From Malurus cyaneus samueli (Eukaryota; Chordata; Aves; Passeriformes; Maluridae), in assembly GCA_009741485.1 (NCBI GenBank), contig CM019214.1, forward strand, positions 21,598,267 to 21,662,266: DNA of 64,000 nt, given 5' to 3'. This document shows, in pieces, positions 1 to 12,908 of the stretch. How positions within the stretch are numbered: the first letter of the stretch is position 1; every line of letters begins with the position of its first letter. A program made the translations under genes and the position numbers. The notes below the pieces were generated by a model. It was not told the origin of the DNA. It saw only the letters and a list, made by a program, of their open reading frames with translations, and made no database searches.

Positions 1-3000
1 GATCTCTCATTAAACAACTTTGTTTTAAATGCATTTATTCTAGTCTCATTGACTTTGTGCAGCAATATTCTTGTTATCAGAATTTTCAGGACACAATATG
101 ATGAGTTACAGAGTTTAAGGTATTACAGAAAGACCATTGACTGTGCTGTGAGAAGGACTCCAGAATTCTCTTATAAATACAAAATTCAAGTTTGTTCTTT
201 ATGTGCAGCTGTGATGCAGCTTAGCATCAGGGCTGTGTCTGTGTGTGTCTGCCTTTAAGCTGTTCATTCCCTGGGTTGCCAGGAAATCCTCCCATTTTCA
301 CAGACGAGACAAGGCATTGACTTGAAACCCTGTGACTGCAGTGACTGAACCCGTAGCCACCTTCACAACAAAGCAGTTGATTTTCCAGTGCAGGAGCACT
401 CCTTTTGGGACCTTCAGGTGTCCTGTGAATTCTTCTCAGGCAGCTCCTGCTGTGCTTAAACCAATTGATATTCTTGAAAGTGTTGATTGCCATCCTGACA
501 AGGAATGTGACCCCTATGGGCCTCCCCTCTCAAGTGTTTTCTGCTGTGAATTGACTGGGTTGTGCACAGAAAAGACATTTGTAAATAGTCCGTAGAAACT
601 GTTCATGAAGATGTAGAAACTGTCATGAACACAACCTTTTGTGCTTTGCTAAAACCATTAAGAGACTTCCTGAATGTAGATTAAGCTATTCAACAATGAT
701 CCAGCATTTTCTTGAGTAGTTGGACTGCAGTCCAGCTAGATTTTAAGGAGGCAGCAGAAGAGGAATTCTAGGTAAATCTCACCTATTCCACTTGAAGGCA
801 GTGTTGTAAGGACCCTCACAGGAACTCTTGTCACCCTTGTTTTGGTTTAGGAATGGTACTCCCCAATGTAGTTCTCCCAGAGGCTCCAAAACCACACTGC
901 TGCTGCTTTGCTCCCCTCTTCCCTTTCCACTTCCCTCTCCATCAGGATGGAAATAAGAATTGGAGAAACAAAAGGTGAAATAATGGAACAAGAAAATGTT
1001 AAATAACAGAAACAATATTAATAACAAAAATATACAAAGCAGAGGATGATGCACATGCAAAAATATTCAAATGAACCCCGAGACAAAGCCTCCACATTTT
1101 TCGACTGGAAGCCAGTCCCTTCTCAGAAACCAGAGCCTCTTCCCCCTGCTCCTGGCAATGCTGTCAGCTGGTATAGAATAACCTCCAGTCCTGGCCAAAG
1201 TCAGGACACCACCCAGACAGCAACAGAACATCCACAGAAAATTTTGTTCAAGAGGTTTATTTCCAGTATGGTCCCTTTCCTATTCCCAAATATCAAAAAT
1301 TACTCCTTTTAACAAATCGTCTTTTTGTGAGGAAGAATTTTTTGAGCTTCTCCAGATTTTTTTCAGATTAAAAATTATATATTGTACTCATACATAATCA
1401 TCTATATATGGATGAATAATCATTAAAATTCCATTAACACTTATTAATGAATTATCCATTCCAGCCTTTAGCCTTTCCTGGAGTTTTTCCAGGATTGTTG
1501 CTAAAAGTGCATGACTCATTTAAACCAGCATTTTTCCCAGTTTCAGAAAAAATGATGGAGCACATGATTTTAAAGTCAGAGATTCTTAAAAATCCCTCAA
1601 TTTGGAAGGTCTGTAAGCATTTTTTCAGGCAAGAAACAGTGTGTTTGTTCTTTCCATGTACCAAAACCCAAAAGTATAGTGGTGTCCTGTTTGTTACCTG
1701 GCTTTTTTTTTTTTAACGTATAAAAATACTCTACGATAACAATTAAAACAGTTTTGAAGAAAATAAAAGAGCAACTACAAATCCCCCTATTATGATATGC
1801 ACATACTAGTCTAAGTCCATTTTCTAAAACAAAAGAAATTGTCTTGCTAAGTTAAAAATACTTCTCAAATAATTTTTCTCAATATAAAAAAAAAGTAATG
1901 AAAGGATTTTGTATTGCAGCAAAAATCAAAGTGAAAAGCATTAAACGGATTTTTTAATTAAAGAAAAAAACTGTGAGAACCCATCAAAATAAATTCTTTT
2001 GTGACATTCCATTATTATTAAAAAGCATTCAGCCTTTTAAATTTGAATCTTATAATCCTTGAATGAGATAAGATGCTGCTTCCCTTGAGCCCATAGGAAC
2101 AAAAATCTGAATGGGTATCATGGAATTTAATAATCTCAAAGCAAAGAAGTTACCAATGTAATTTTGTTTCAAATTGGAAATCTCACTGGAAACAAAAAAG
2201 GTTAGCATAGTTTCTGTAACTAGTTTCTTAAAGATCTGCTTATTGCAAATAAGAAACCTTGCTAGTAAACCAGAAATACTTCCTGGGTCCTCTTTTTCTC
2301 CAGAGTTACAAAAAAAACAGTGATTGTGAACTCTGGTGATTCCAACTCTGGTTAGAAGGTTTGGACTAAAGCAAATCCATTTTTAATAACATAAGAGTAG
2401 AATCGTAGCTTGCTTTAAAGATTAATAGTGTTAGTCCATGTGACATAGAGTGTCCGCTGACAACAGACACAAGTAAACAACAAAAAAAAAGTTTCAAAGC
2501 TTATAGGATTTTTCCTAAAATCTTTCCAATAATTTTTTCAATTTAGTGCTGATCAGTTTTCAACACCAATGAAAATTGTCCAGTAAATCTATAGACTTAA
2601 TGTTTTGTAAGGCACATGTGACTGGTGTGACACTAAATCAATTGCCCAGGACCTGTTTTTTAATTTCTTCTCTTACACTGTACTGCAGATGATACTAATT
2701 ACTCCCAGATTCTTGTAGGACTATTCCCATGATCAGTAATGACCAATTAACAATGACTTTCTAACTGGCTGGTCCCATTATGCAGAAGGCTCCATATCTT
2801 GAGATCTTCACTGATCTTCCTTTCAATAGAAACTGCATAATATGTGATAATTCCTGGGTTGGCTGTCTTCTGAAATGCTCCTTTCTTAAAATGTGTAGCT
2901 ATTAAGTATGAGAACATGATAAATGATGTATGGAGCAAAATCAGCCTTAAATGTCAAGTGCTCATACCTCTGACTAGTTTCGTATATGCACAAATTTGCT

Positions 3001-6000
3001 TAGCATGTTATCATTGCTTTTTAATTACTACCTGGATTGCAAATTTAGGGCTCATTAAAACAATATCTTTAAGGGGTCAAAACCTATATTCTGTGTCCTT
3101 TGTCATTCTGAAATAGCATTTACCATACCCAAGCAAAGAGACGAAGTGTGATGCAGGAGGAAGGTTGCTAAGGGAGTTTAGACAGATCAAGCTATCATGA
3201 CACTTTGATAGAGAAACAATCTGGGGAAAAGAAGGAAAAAAAGGAAAACTCAGAAGAAAATCAGTTGTGCATAGATGACTTATTGGAGGAATTTCCCACA
3301 AGCACAGCTCTCAGGAGACAATGAACTCCTTTAACATGTCCTTGGAGACAGACATCTCAGTGATTAGAACATTAAATAAAAAACTTGCTGAAAAGTTGTA
3401 TTGAATATAAAAGAATAAATCCATAACAACTGCAAACTCCTATCCTAGACCTTTGTTTTTCAGAAGAATTTAATAAAAGCAATGTAACCTGATAATTCCA
3501 CACTATAAGATCATATTTTTTTTGAAATCTGAGAAAGTTTGAGGCTTCAAACTAGGCAAGTTATGTAAAATTACTGTCTTAAAGACAATGCTGGCACTGT
3601 TTATAGCTGCTGGTCTTCATTTTCATTCTTAAAATCAGAAAGCTATTTTCCCAGACACTGAAGAATTCTATCAAGGGAATTCACACTCCAAGTCTCTAAA
3701 AATCCACTTTGTCTTGTATTATCTTCTGCACATTTTCTATCTTGACTGATTAGATCTAGTAATAAAGAAAATTACTTAAGCAGCAACCAAGACAAAAAGC
3801 TGGCCAGTTTTAATAATTGAATGGATTAGACCTCACTCACCTCATAAAAGCAAAGGGGGAATTTCATGAAGGGAGAGCTACAGCTTCTTTCTTTATTTAT
3901 GCATGGTAACATGTGTGATATGACTGTCAGGATGTGGTCAAACTTCACAGATATTGCTGTCTTTCTGCCAAGAGAGAATTTGCCATTTGAGGCATCTGCG
4001 ACAGAGCCTGGTTCAAAAAATTTAATATTAAAAAAATTCAGCTCCAATTAAATAAATTACCTGCAGGCTAATTACACGGGCAGCATTTAATTTAGCAGTA
4101 TTTTATTTCTGATCCTGAAACTCTTCCACACACTACTTCATAGTAGTGACACATACTTGAATTTACAGTAGGACATCTGCAACACAATGAACAGGGTTTC
4201 AGATAAACCTGAAAACCACTGAGAGACATTTTCAAGAGCAGTTCAGGTGATGGTTTGTGTTTTGCTGCAGGAACTTAACCTCTACATGGTAGCAGGAGCA
4301 AATGGAGGAAATATGAGAGTCTTTGAGAATTTATAATTTTCAAATTATGTTGAAAAGAAAATATGCTTTGAAAATAATTTCTTTATCCTGTTGATGTTTT
4401 TCAGGATTAAAAGAAAAAGAGTTTTCACACTGAAAGAACAGATAGATTCTGGGTTTTGTCCTTGCATTTCTTAGAAAAGTACAGGCCAGAGGTATTTATA
4501 CTTGGGATAAAAATAGTTATTTTTGAATATAATTTTCAAAGGTAATTAAGCTTCTGAACAATGGAGTTGATTTTTTTTAAGGTAATATTGGGGATTGAAA
4601 CATGACCCTGGACTGAGAGGAAACATGAAGAAAAAATGGGCAGGTAAATAAACACTAAAGTTCTTCATCAAGCGTGCATCAGTGGGCATTTTAAATATTC
4701 AGGGTTAGCAGCAATAATTAATTTCTTACATTCTATTTTGATCATACATTTCCCAAGTTTATAAATTGATTATGAATATTACAGCAAAGACAACTGCATC
4801 GTTGTGGCTGCAATAAGCCAATTTCTTGACTCACTTAAAGTCAAGAAAGTAAAAAACAGAAACTAACAAGAATCTATACCCATTGTTTTCATTTTCTAAA
4901 TTTCAAGAATGAAAAATATTTGTCACTAATTTTCACATGATGGCCCTGCAAAAATACCTTATAGCTAATATCCTGTAGCTCATCCAGTAACTCTAGTAAA
5001 ACGAGGAGGCCTCAATTCACAAGATCCAACATCTTTCATACTGATGTAAAAAGGTTCTGAAAACTGGATGCATATAGTTGACAATCTTAAATCGTGAGAA
5101 TTTTATGCTGCAGAATATCCCAGAATTATTCTATATACTAAATAAAGAAGCCAAAACAGTATGAAATATAAGAAATTATAGCTATTCCATAATATGTTTT
5201 TATTCTGAACTGTAAAAGTAAGCATTTGGGGAGAACGGGTGGATTTTATTGTTTTAAACATATCCATAACAGTTGTAGGGTTCATTTTGGAGATGGTCAG
5301 AGATGGCCATAAACCATAGTTTACATTTTAAATGCCAACAAAAAACATTAGGCTAAGAAGAAATTTGGATAATCATTGATGCTGGGCAGATGCTGGGTCA
5401 TTGCACAGAAAAGAGAGGAAGATGAATGGGTCCAGGGAGAGAGCACTGAGAGGGAAGCTGTACTTGTAGCCCACTAATGAGTGATGCCTTTAAGAAATAG
5501 AGATTTTCTTCTCTGAACAGAGTCAGAGTGAGCAGCCTGCCAAGAGTCCTGATTACAGAGCCAAATGAAAGCAGCCAAGAAGAGAACTCAAGGGCTCAGT
5601 CCCTTTCTGCCTAGGCTAAGTCCTAAACATCTCTCTCCCCACTTGGGTGCTTTCCAATTGGCTGTGCCAGCACATTTCCAGTTCAAACTTCTGATGAGAG
5701 AAGAAACCATGTTAGACTTGACTCCTGTGCTAGATTTGGCTCCCTCTGTAGTCATCCAATTCTGTCCCAGAAATCTCTGCATTTGCTGCCATCTCATTTC
5801 CATCCATCTCCCCAAATGCACTGGTTCATGTCTTGAAATAATTTCTTTTGTGTGTTGCACCTTAAATCTGATAGTACATTTGGGTCTGGAAAGCAGGAAA
5901 CAATTATTCTTTTCCATGTCACACATCATCAAAGAGTCCTGAGAGGGGTGGAAGGGGATGTGGATGTGGCCAGTCTGCTTCAGGTGCTGCTAACTATGAG

Positions 6001-7349
6001 CAGGGTGGACAAGAGCTTGAACATGATTCATGTCACTTGTCTGTTTTATTTAGGAATACAAATGCAAGAAAAGACCCCTTTCTCTGGAAATTTCTTTCAC
6101 TGCTTGTTCATTTGCTTCCTTTTCTGCTCTAATAAATACAGCTACAGTGCTACAGCCTACTGTAAATTTTCAGTTTTTCATAACCATCCATTTAGAACAG
6201 CACATTTTGCTGGCAGTAGAGCATATGAATGACAAACAAAAGAGTCTGAGTAAAAACAGAGGGACAAGAACATGAGCAATGTAGGACAATGCTGACAGCA
6301 GCTGCCATGAAGGTGGTACTCTGAGGAATGCAATACATGACTGGAACAAGTTTAAATTTGCATTCGTAGTAATGGATGGGTTCTGAAATCCTGAGAAAAG
6401 TAAAGAAAATACAGTGGTAATCCTAGCTACAAGCTGGAAAAAGATGATTCTGACTCAGATCAGCTTCTGTCTGGACTTGATAGAGATTTAAGACTTTCCC
6501 AGAATGGAGAAAAGAATGAAGCAAGATGCTGGAAGAAAAACAAGACAATGTTATAATAGAGGGGATTAAATGAGAAATAGGGATTTCAGCAACAGAAGCA
6601 TATTGAAAAAAACCCAAAAACCTGTTTATAAGGAGATACATGCATTCAAAAGAAACAATGTGAGTGACTGGTTAAGGTGGGGGAAAAAGAAATCACTGAT
6701 ATAAGCACTGCTCAGTTGCTCAGCAAAACTGCTGTATTTGAACAGAAAACCGCACAAAAAATGTAAACAAATAGTACAACATCCAAAAAGAAAGAAAGTA
6801 CACATACAGCATGAAAATTTAATTAATAATTTGTAAAGTTTATGAAAATGTTTAAGAAATAGCTACAGTAGCAACCTGCGTGCAGAAGAAACAATAATTT
6901 AATGAATGTAATTGCAGACTACATGAAAATATTACAATAGTCCGGCTGGAGGGAGGGTCAGTATTTTCACCACTATATTTTTTAGTTAATTGCAATCTCA
7001 TTTGATCTTGAAAAACCCAAAACATCAAACAGTAATGAGCTATTTGATTTTATCCCATTAGGCTGTTAATACAAAGTGCCATGATTTAACCCCAGCCATC
7101 TCCTGAAGCCCCACACAGTCACTCCCTCATTCCCCCCAGTCAGCATGGGAGAGAGAATCTGAAGAGCAAAAATGAGAAAACTCATGGGTTGAGATAAAGA
7201 CAGTTTAAGGGTAAAGCAAAGGCCACACATGCCAGCAAAATCAACCAAGGATTTGGCTCCTGGCCTTCCCACAGGCAAGCTGATGTTCAGCCAGGAAAGC
7301 CAGGATGCTGTCACTCTGAATGCCTCCCCTTCTTTCTTCTTCCACCATC
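1..7349. other. Non-coding, apparently single-copy DNA
   Basis: I see no gene here. Open frames are short (126 residues or fewer), overlap on opposite strands, show no recognisable domain and have low-complexity composition. The stretch is AT-rich with many short A and T runs. A homeodomain-like cluster of TAATTA cores lies near 4,045-4,100; it could be regulatory but this is only a suggestion. I recognised no repeat family in this stretch. Confidence 0.6.
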
Positions 7350-7620
7350 TTTGTAGGTTGAGCATGATGTCCTATGGTGTGGGTTATCCCTTGGCTCATT
7401 TGGGGCCAGCTGTCCTGTTGGTGTCCCATTCCAGTTCCTTTGTAACCTCAGCCCTCTCCTGGTGGGGTGGGATGAGACAGAAAAGCCTTGGCACCATTCA
7501 AGTGCTGCTCAACAATGGCTCAAACATCCCCGTGTTAGCAACACTGCTCCCAGAACAAATCCAAAACACAGCCTATCCCAGGCACTGTGAAGTAACTCTG
7601 TCCCAGCCAAAACCAGCACA
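7350..7620 (+). mobile_element. Avian LTR remnant (3' part)
   Basis: The text from the GTTGAGCATGATGTC motif at about 7,357 to the CCAAAACCAGCACA ending at 7,620 resembles, from memory, a common bird LTR family with the order GTTGAGCATGATGT, CAGCTGTCCTG, GTGGGGTGGGATGAGA, AACATCCCCGTGTTA and CCAAAACCAGCACA. It ends in CA as an LTR should. No opposite end, internal retroviral sequence or target-site duplication is clear, so it is probably a 5'-truncated solo LTR. The 152-residue open frame across it (7,229-7,687) is most likely chance. Family assignment is by memory only. Confidence 0.6.
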
Positions 7621-10600
7621 CAAAATCCTGTGCAATTTTGTGCAGATTCAAATGGAAGTTCAGGAAACGGACACACTCCACAATTAAATATGTGCCTTGA
7701 GTCTCTAAGAGAAACGGGAAAGAAGAATTTTACCATTGTTGTGTAAAGGAATTGTTAATTAATGAGTCTGGTGCATGAGAAGGACCTGGTCTGAGTTAGT
7801 GGTATTTATGTATCTGTGGAGAGGTGAAACAGTCCTTCAGCTAGTGAGAAACATTCCAAGCATGCTTTTGAATAAGCAAGAAATTATTATAAAAGAAAGT
7901 ATAAGAAAGATTAAATATATACCTAGGCTTCCTGGAAAGTTCAGCTATGGCAAACAGCTACAAAAGTAACATACTGCACCAAGCAAGTGCTTTCTCCAAT
8001 AACATAGTGTAACCTGGGGGAGAAATTCTCAGTTGGAACACTGTGAGAAAAACTAGCTGATTTCAGGTAGAGAGAAGCTTCTTATTTAAAATTTAAGTTT
8101 AAAAGATCAAGATTAAGTTTTCCTTCTCTATTTTTTTCCATATTTTTCTTTTGTAAGTGTTTACAATTCTTTTCTCATTTTAAGTATAGTAAAAAAAAAA
8201 AAATTGCTTTATCTTTCATAGAAAAGACTCTCTCAAGGACACATGAATAAGTAATTGGATATATTCAATGGCAGTGGAACCCGAAAGATGCTGTAAACAC
8301 AGAAGTCTTGTATAAAGAAATAATGTCCACCATGTGGTGAAACAAATCCTTTTTGGAACTCATAAAACAACTTATTTTACTATTAATTTAACCTCTAGTA
8401 TTGCATGAAGAACAGTTCTTCCTAATTTTTACCAAGTTCTTGACTTTAATAAACACGGATGCTTTTTTTCTGACAAATTATAGTAATTTTAAATACAAAA
8501 GGAAAATAATTACAAAACTTCTGTGAAAATTTGGCTCTTCTTTTCTTCTGTTCCAACAAAAATGCATGTTCAGTTTGTTTCTTAATTTATTTGGACTCTT
8601 AAGAATCGATTTTAAGTGAATTGATAACTATTTACTTGTCTCATTGGCTGATACATAAGAACATAAAAATAAAAAGAGAGTCTGAAAGTAGGATTTGTTG
8701 TTTTACAAAAGAAGAAGAAGAAAAACTATTGAAACACTGAAATTTGTCCTTTTTTGTGTACTCTTAGACTCAGAAAAGTTTAATATTCTCAAAGTTTTGC
8801 AGTAGAGAAAACCTTATTCTGTTGAACTCTAACTGGAAAGCTGCAAACGCATGCAAATAATTACCACTGTTTTAATGACAATAAGAAAGTCTAGATAATT
8901 TTTATATATTCAGATTTTTAATTTAAGAAGATAATTAAAACATCTTTACTGTGTGATCAATTTATCTCTACCTTTAAGAGCATATTTATGAATTATCAAA
9001 GGATACCTTGCTACTAAATTAGAGGAATGGTTCTGGTTGAACACATTGAAGGGTAACATGTCACCATGCTAGAGAAGAATAAAGACAGCTGCAAAAATGT
9101 GAATTTTCACTACATTTCTTAAAGACTGCAATATTTCCAATGGAATACAGCCAGACCCTTTATTCATTAAAAAATAAAATTTAAAACCAGGTATGAAAAA
9201 TAATTTCTTCCAGAAGGATTAAAAGATATTGACAAAAGAAATAACTTCCCCCACCCCCTGAAATTTTTCAAACATTCTACTAACATCAATACCTTGAGAT
9301 CATAGAACTAAACTTCCAACTGAACAGTGATCTAGTCAGAAACATTTCCTCAAACAAAAAGTATTATTTGGATTTTTTTTTTCCTTTCTGGTTGTTTCAC
9401 AGTATTTATCTAAAAGTAATTCTTTCATAGTAAAAGTAATTCTTTCCTCGAAGCACCCTGAGCAGGGCAATTATTTCTATGTTTAAGTTGTCACTGTGGG
9501 TTTTACTGTTCCCATAGTTCTCAAATCTGTATTACATTATGACTGGCACAGATTTGGCTCTCTGTCTTCTCAATATTGTGCAATTAAAGGAATAAATTTC
9601 TATTTTGCCTAAAGAAAGGAACCTTGAGGATACAAAAAAAGAAAATCAACAGCTGTCTGGTGGTTACTGGATGCTCATTGACCCTTTTGCACTGTGTTAG
9701 AGGGGCCTTGAAAATCCCAGGAGTAATTCCCTGACCCTGCACTTAGGGCAGCTGTGGGGTAGCGTGCTGAGGAGCAGAAATATTCATGGGAGCCCAGTGC
9801 AAACTGAGCACACGGACAGCAGCAATGGGGTCCTGCCATGCAGAGAGAGCCCTGGGAAGGGCAGCAGAGCTGTGGGGGAATCTCTTCCATCAGACGGAGG
9901 AGACTGGAACAGCTCTGCCTCCTCTGCTGGCTTTGAGCTGGGAACCAGGCTCGGTCACCTGCCCAGACCATGCCTCATCTGACCAACAGGTACCTGTGAA
10001 ACTCAACCATTTCAGAGCCATGGGAAGCAGGGATGCAAAGAAGATGGAAAGAAGTGTTGGTTTTTATAAAACCCCATTGTTTATGGGTTGAGGTGACCAT
10101 TATGGGAATGTCAGCCCTGATGCTGAATGACACCCAGCCTGAGGGATTTCCTGTCTCTAACTCACAATACTGTCCCTCTAGATGTCTCTCTTGTCTGGGA
10201 TTTTAAAGCAGGATCCCAAATAGACTGAAGTGTGTATCATTTGTAGCGTTTTCCAGAGACTGTAACAAAGAATTGAGCAGAATAAATGAATCTGCCGACA
10301 GCTGGCCACTGCCACTTGCATCTGCTGAGGCAAAGGATTGCTTTAAGATTAAATTTCAGGTGTACAAAGTCTCCTTTTTACCTTCTGAACTCTCATCACT
10401 GTACATTTCGCAGGGTGCCTCAGAGTAGTCCATGTGAAAAATGCTGCTCAGGCTACCTTCACAAAACTGTAGGGTTTTTTTTTTCCCCTCCAGGAGTGGA
10501 ATCTATCCCAAGGGGTCCATTATCCAGTTCCCCTTGGCCGTGTGGAAATAATTAATTTCACATGAATGGCTTTTGTTTGGCAAAATGTTCAGCTGCAGAT

Positions 10601-11289
10601 ATTTTGGGTTCAAGACTGAATTTCCTGGGTTTGATTATTGCATAAAAATGCACCTACATATTTTAAATGGGAGACATAGTTATAAAATGCTTCTGTCCAT
10701 TAATTCCAAGTTGCTGTGCTGGCATCAATTGTGTATTGATCTACTGGAGAGATTTCACCTTCCTGTAGTTTTCTTTTCTTCTCAGGTGCCCATGAGATCC
10801 CTAAATGGCTTAGTGGACAAACCCATGAGCTTATTCTTTCTTTTCTTATTCCTCTGCTAAATATTTAGTATGAGATAAGATAAGAGACACAGAAAGACAC
10901 AGATATGATAAGATGAGAGACACAGAAAAAAATGCCTACAATAGATTTTCTGATAGTTTACTGAAGAACAAATTATTAAAGTATCACTTAAGGGACAACA
11001 GTCATAAATTTTTAATCACCTATTTTTGGTTATCTCTGTAGTAAATAATGATGAAAGCAAATAAGCCTTGAGTGATTTTTAATATTCTTGATGCAGAATT
11101 GCTCAAGAAGTAATGATATTGTTACCCTGTTATAGATATCCTGAACACTAGTACACTGATTTTGATTTGTACATTTTCTAGTATATACTTCGTTTCCTCT
11201 TTCCCAAATCTAAAGCTACATTGGTCATCCTCAGCTCTTTTCAGTAAAATGAGCAGATTCTTTTCATTACAACACAGCACCATATACTC
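7621..11289. other. Non-coding DNA without recognised genes
   Basis: No credible coding region. The left part is very AT-rich, with a pure A run near 8,191-8,203 and a short direct repeat (GTAAAAGTAATTCTTTC-like, twice) near 9,412-9,447. A GC-richer patch at about 9,680-10,080 has overlapping open frames on both strands and no domain. A stretch at about 10,270-10,560 keeps a balanced composition and could be conserved sequence. Near 10,870-10,930 a unit of about 30 bp containing GAGACACAGAAA is imperfectly repeated. Confidence 0.55.
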
Positions 11290-11815
11290 ATGGAACAGTT
11301 TGGGTTGGGAGGAATCTTTAAAGCTTGACTAGTTCAACCCTAAACCCGTAATAAACGGGGTGATCTTCAACTCGATCCGGTGACTCAGAGCCCTGTCCAG
11401 CCTCAAGGTGAGCATTTCCAGGGATGGGGCACCCACCACCTCTATGGGCAATCTCAGCCAGTGTTTCATCACCCTCATAATAAAATATTTCTTCCTTTTA
11501 TCTAGCTTAAATCTTGTCTCTCTTAGTTTTAAACCATTACCCTTTGTCTTACCACAACAGATCCTAAAAAGATGTTTGTTTCTATCTTTTATGTAAGCCT
11601 CCTGTAAGTGCTGAAATGCTGCAATTTGTTCTCCCAGAGCCCTCTCTTCCCCAAGCAGAACAACCCCAAGGCTCAGCCCTTCCTCACAGCAGAGGGGCTC
11701 CATCCCTCGGATCATTTTTGTGGACCCACTCAAAGAGGTTCACTCTGTTCCTGTGCTGAGGATCCCAGAGCTGAATGCAGCATCCAGGTGGGATCTCACC
11801 AGAGCACAGTAGAGA
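11290..11815 (-). mobile_element. CR1 LINE, 3' terminal fragment
   Basis: Read on the minus strand this is the conserved 3' end of a CR1 non-LTR retrotransposon. On the plus strand it starts with the characteristic TTTGGGTTGGGAGGAATCTT segment, continues through CCAGGGATGGGGCACCCACC, and ends near CATCCAGGTGGGATCTCACC. The 3' end of the element therefore lies at the left. It is 5'-truncated, as most CR1 copies are, and many mutations suggest an old insertion. Opposing open frames across it have no function. Confidence 0.92.
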
Positions 11816-12576
11816 TAAAACATGCCATGACGGATTTTGAGATAACACTTGAGGAGTTTTTGAAATCTAAGGTTCTCAAATTTACACTTTTATAGAACTT
11901 GTCTGAGATCTAGTCAGGGAAGGTCCACAGAAGATCACTGAAGGCCATACATTATCACTGAACAAATGAACCAAAACTCATATTTAGTTGACTATTTTTA
12001 TTTTGTGACTGGCTAATGAAATATACAGGAATTTTGTGTGTGTTTTTATGCTTTTTACAATCTCACTTTGCTTGATAAACTGGAAGAAGGAAAAGGAATC
12101 GCTTCCTGGCTGAAAAGAAGGAGAAAGCAGGTGTGTAATGTGAACAGATTTATTAGACAACTGCATAAATACTGTTTTATTACTAGTAAAAAGTCTGATT
12201 GTACTGATGTTAGGAAAAAGATGGAGTCTGCAAAAAGAATGATATAAAGGTCAAGTTTATTTTCTAAGATATTCATAATTAAAGAATAGAAATTTTAAAA
12301 GGATAGGGCACACGAATCAGAGGTAGAACTTATGATCAGTTCTTGCACCTATGGAAACACGGCACGACCTGAAATCACAAGATTTAGTGCTTTCTACAGT
12401 GCACATAATATGTCCAAATGCAGTAGCCATTTTGCAGTGTCTAGGAAATTGCTATGTCAGTGACTGTAGGGAAGGTGTGCGATTTCTAGAAATTGTACTT
12501 CAGGAGTAAATATTAGAAATTGCTTGGGCATGTGTTGGTGCATTGCTTTCTGTCCTTCCAGGCAGATGCAATGATC
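11816..12576. other. Non-coding spacer
   Basis: About 760 bp of AT-rich sequence between the CR1 fragment and the solo LTR. Only short open frames occur and no repeat family was recognised. Confidence 0.5.
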
Positions 12577-12750
12577 TGTTGTCTTCTCCGGGTGTCACAC
12601 AGACCTTCTGTCACTATCCGCTTAACTCAAGCGGGGATCGTGAGAGGTTCGTTATCGGAATCTCAGAGTGCAAAAGAAAACAGAAGGCAAATATATATGC
12701 TTTAAATAATCATGAACAATTTATTTGGCTATTTTGCAATAGAAGAGGGT

Positions 12751-12753
12751 GAA

Positions 12754-12793
<40 letters not shown>
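12751..12793. repeat. (GA)n microsatellite inside the LTR
   Basis: A nearly pure GA tract, interrupted by GAAAGA near its left end. It lies between the LTR TATA box and polyadenylation signal, so it would fall in the transcribed leader as a TC-rich tract. Confidence 0.95.
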
Positions 12794-12796
<3 letters not shown>

Positions 12797-12892
12797 GGGG
12801 TTATAGCTACCAATGGCTTCAGATGAATCCTCTGAGGTTCCATGGGTTCGCCAGCTTCCGTTGGGAGAGATCTCTATCAGGGTCTTCTCGGA

Positions 12893-12908
12893 GAGACTTT
12901 TTATAGTC
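12893..12908 (-). promoter_or_regulatory. TATA box of the solo LTR
   Basis: TATAAAAA reads from 12,905 down to 12,898 on the minus strand, about 310-325 bp into the LTR from its U3 end. That is a normal position for a retroviral core promoter. Present-day activity is unknown. Confidence 0.6.

Noticed and set aside
5565..6232. Overlapping open frames of about 125 codons on plus and 114 on minus
   Set aside because: Mutually contradictory frames with no domain or consistent splice signals.
7229..7687. 152-codon plus-strand open frame
   Set aside because: Runs through an avian LTR remnant, with no retroviral protein motif.
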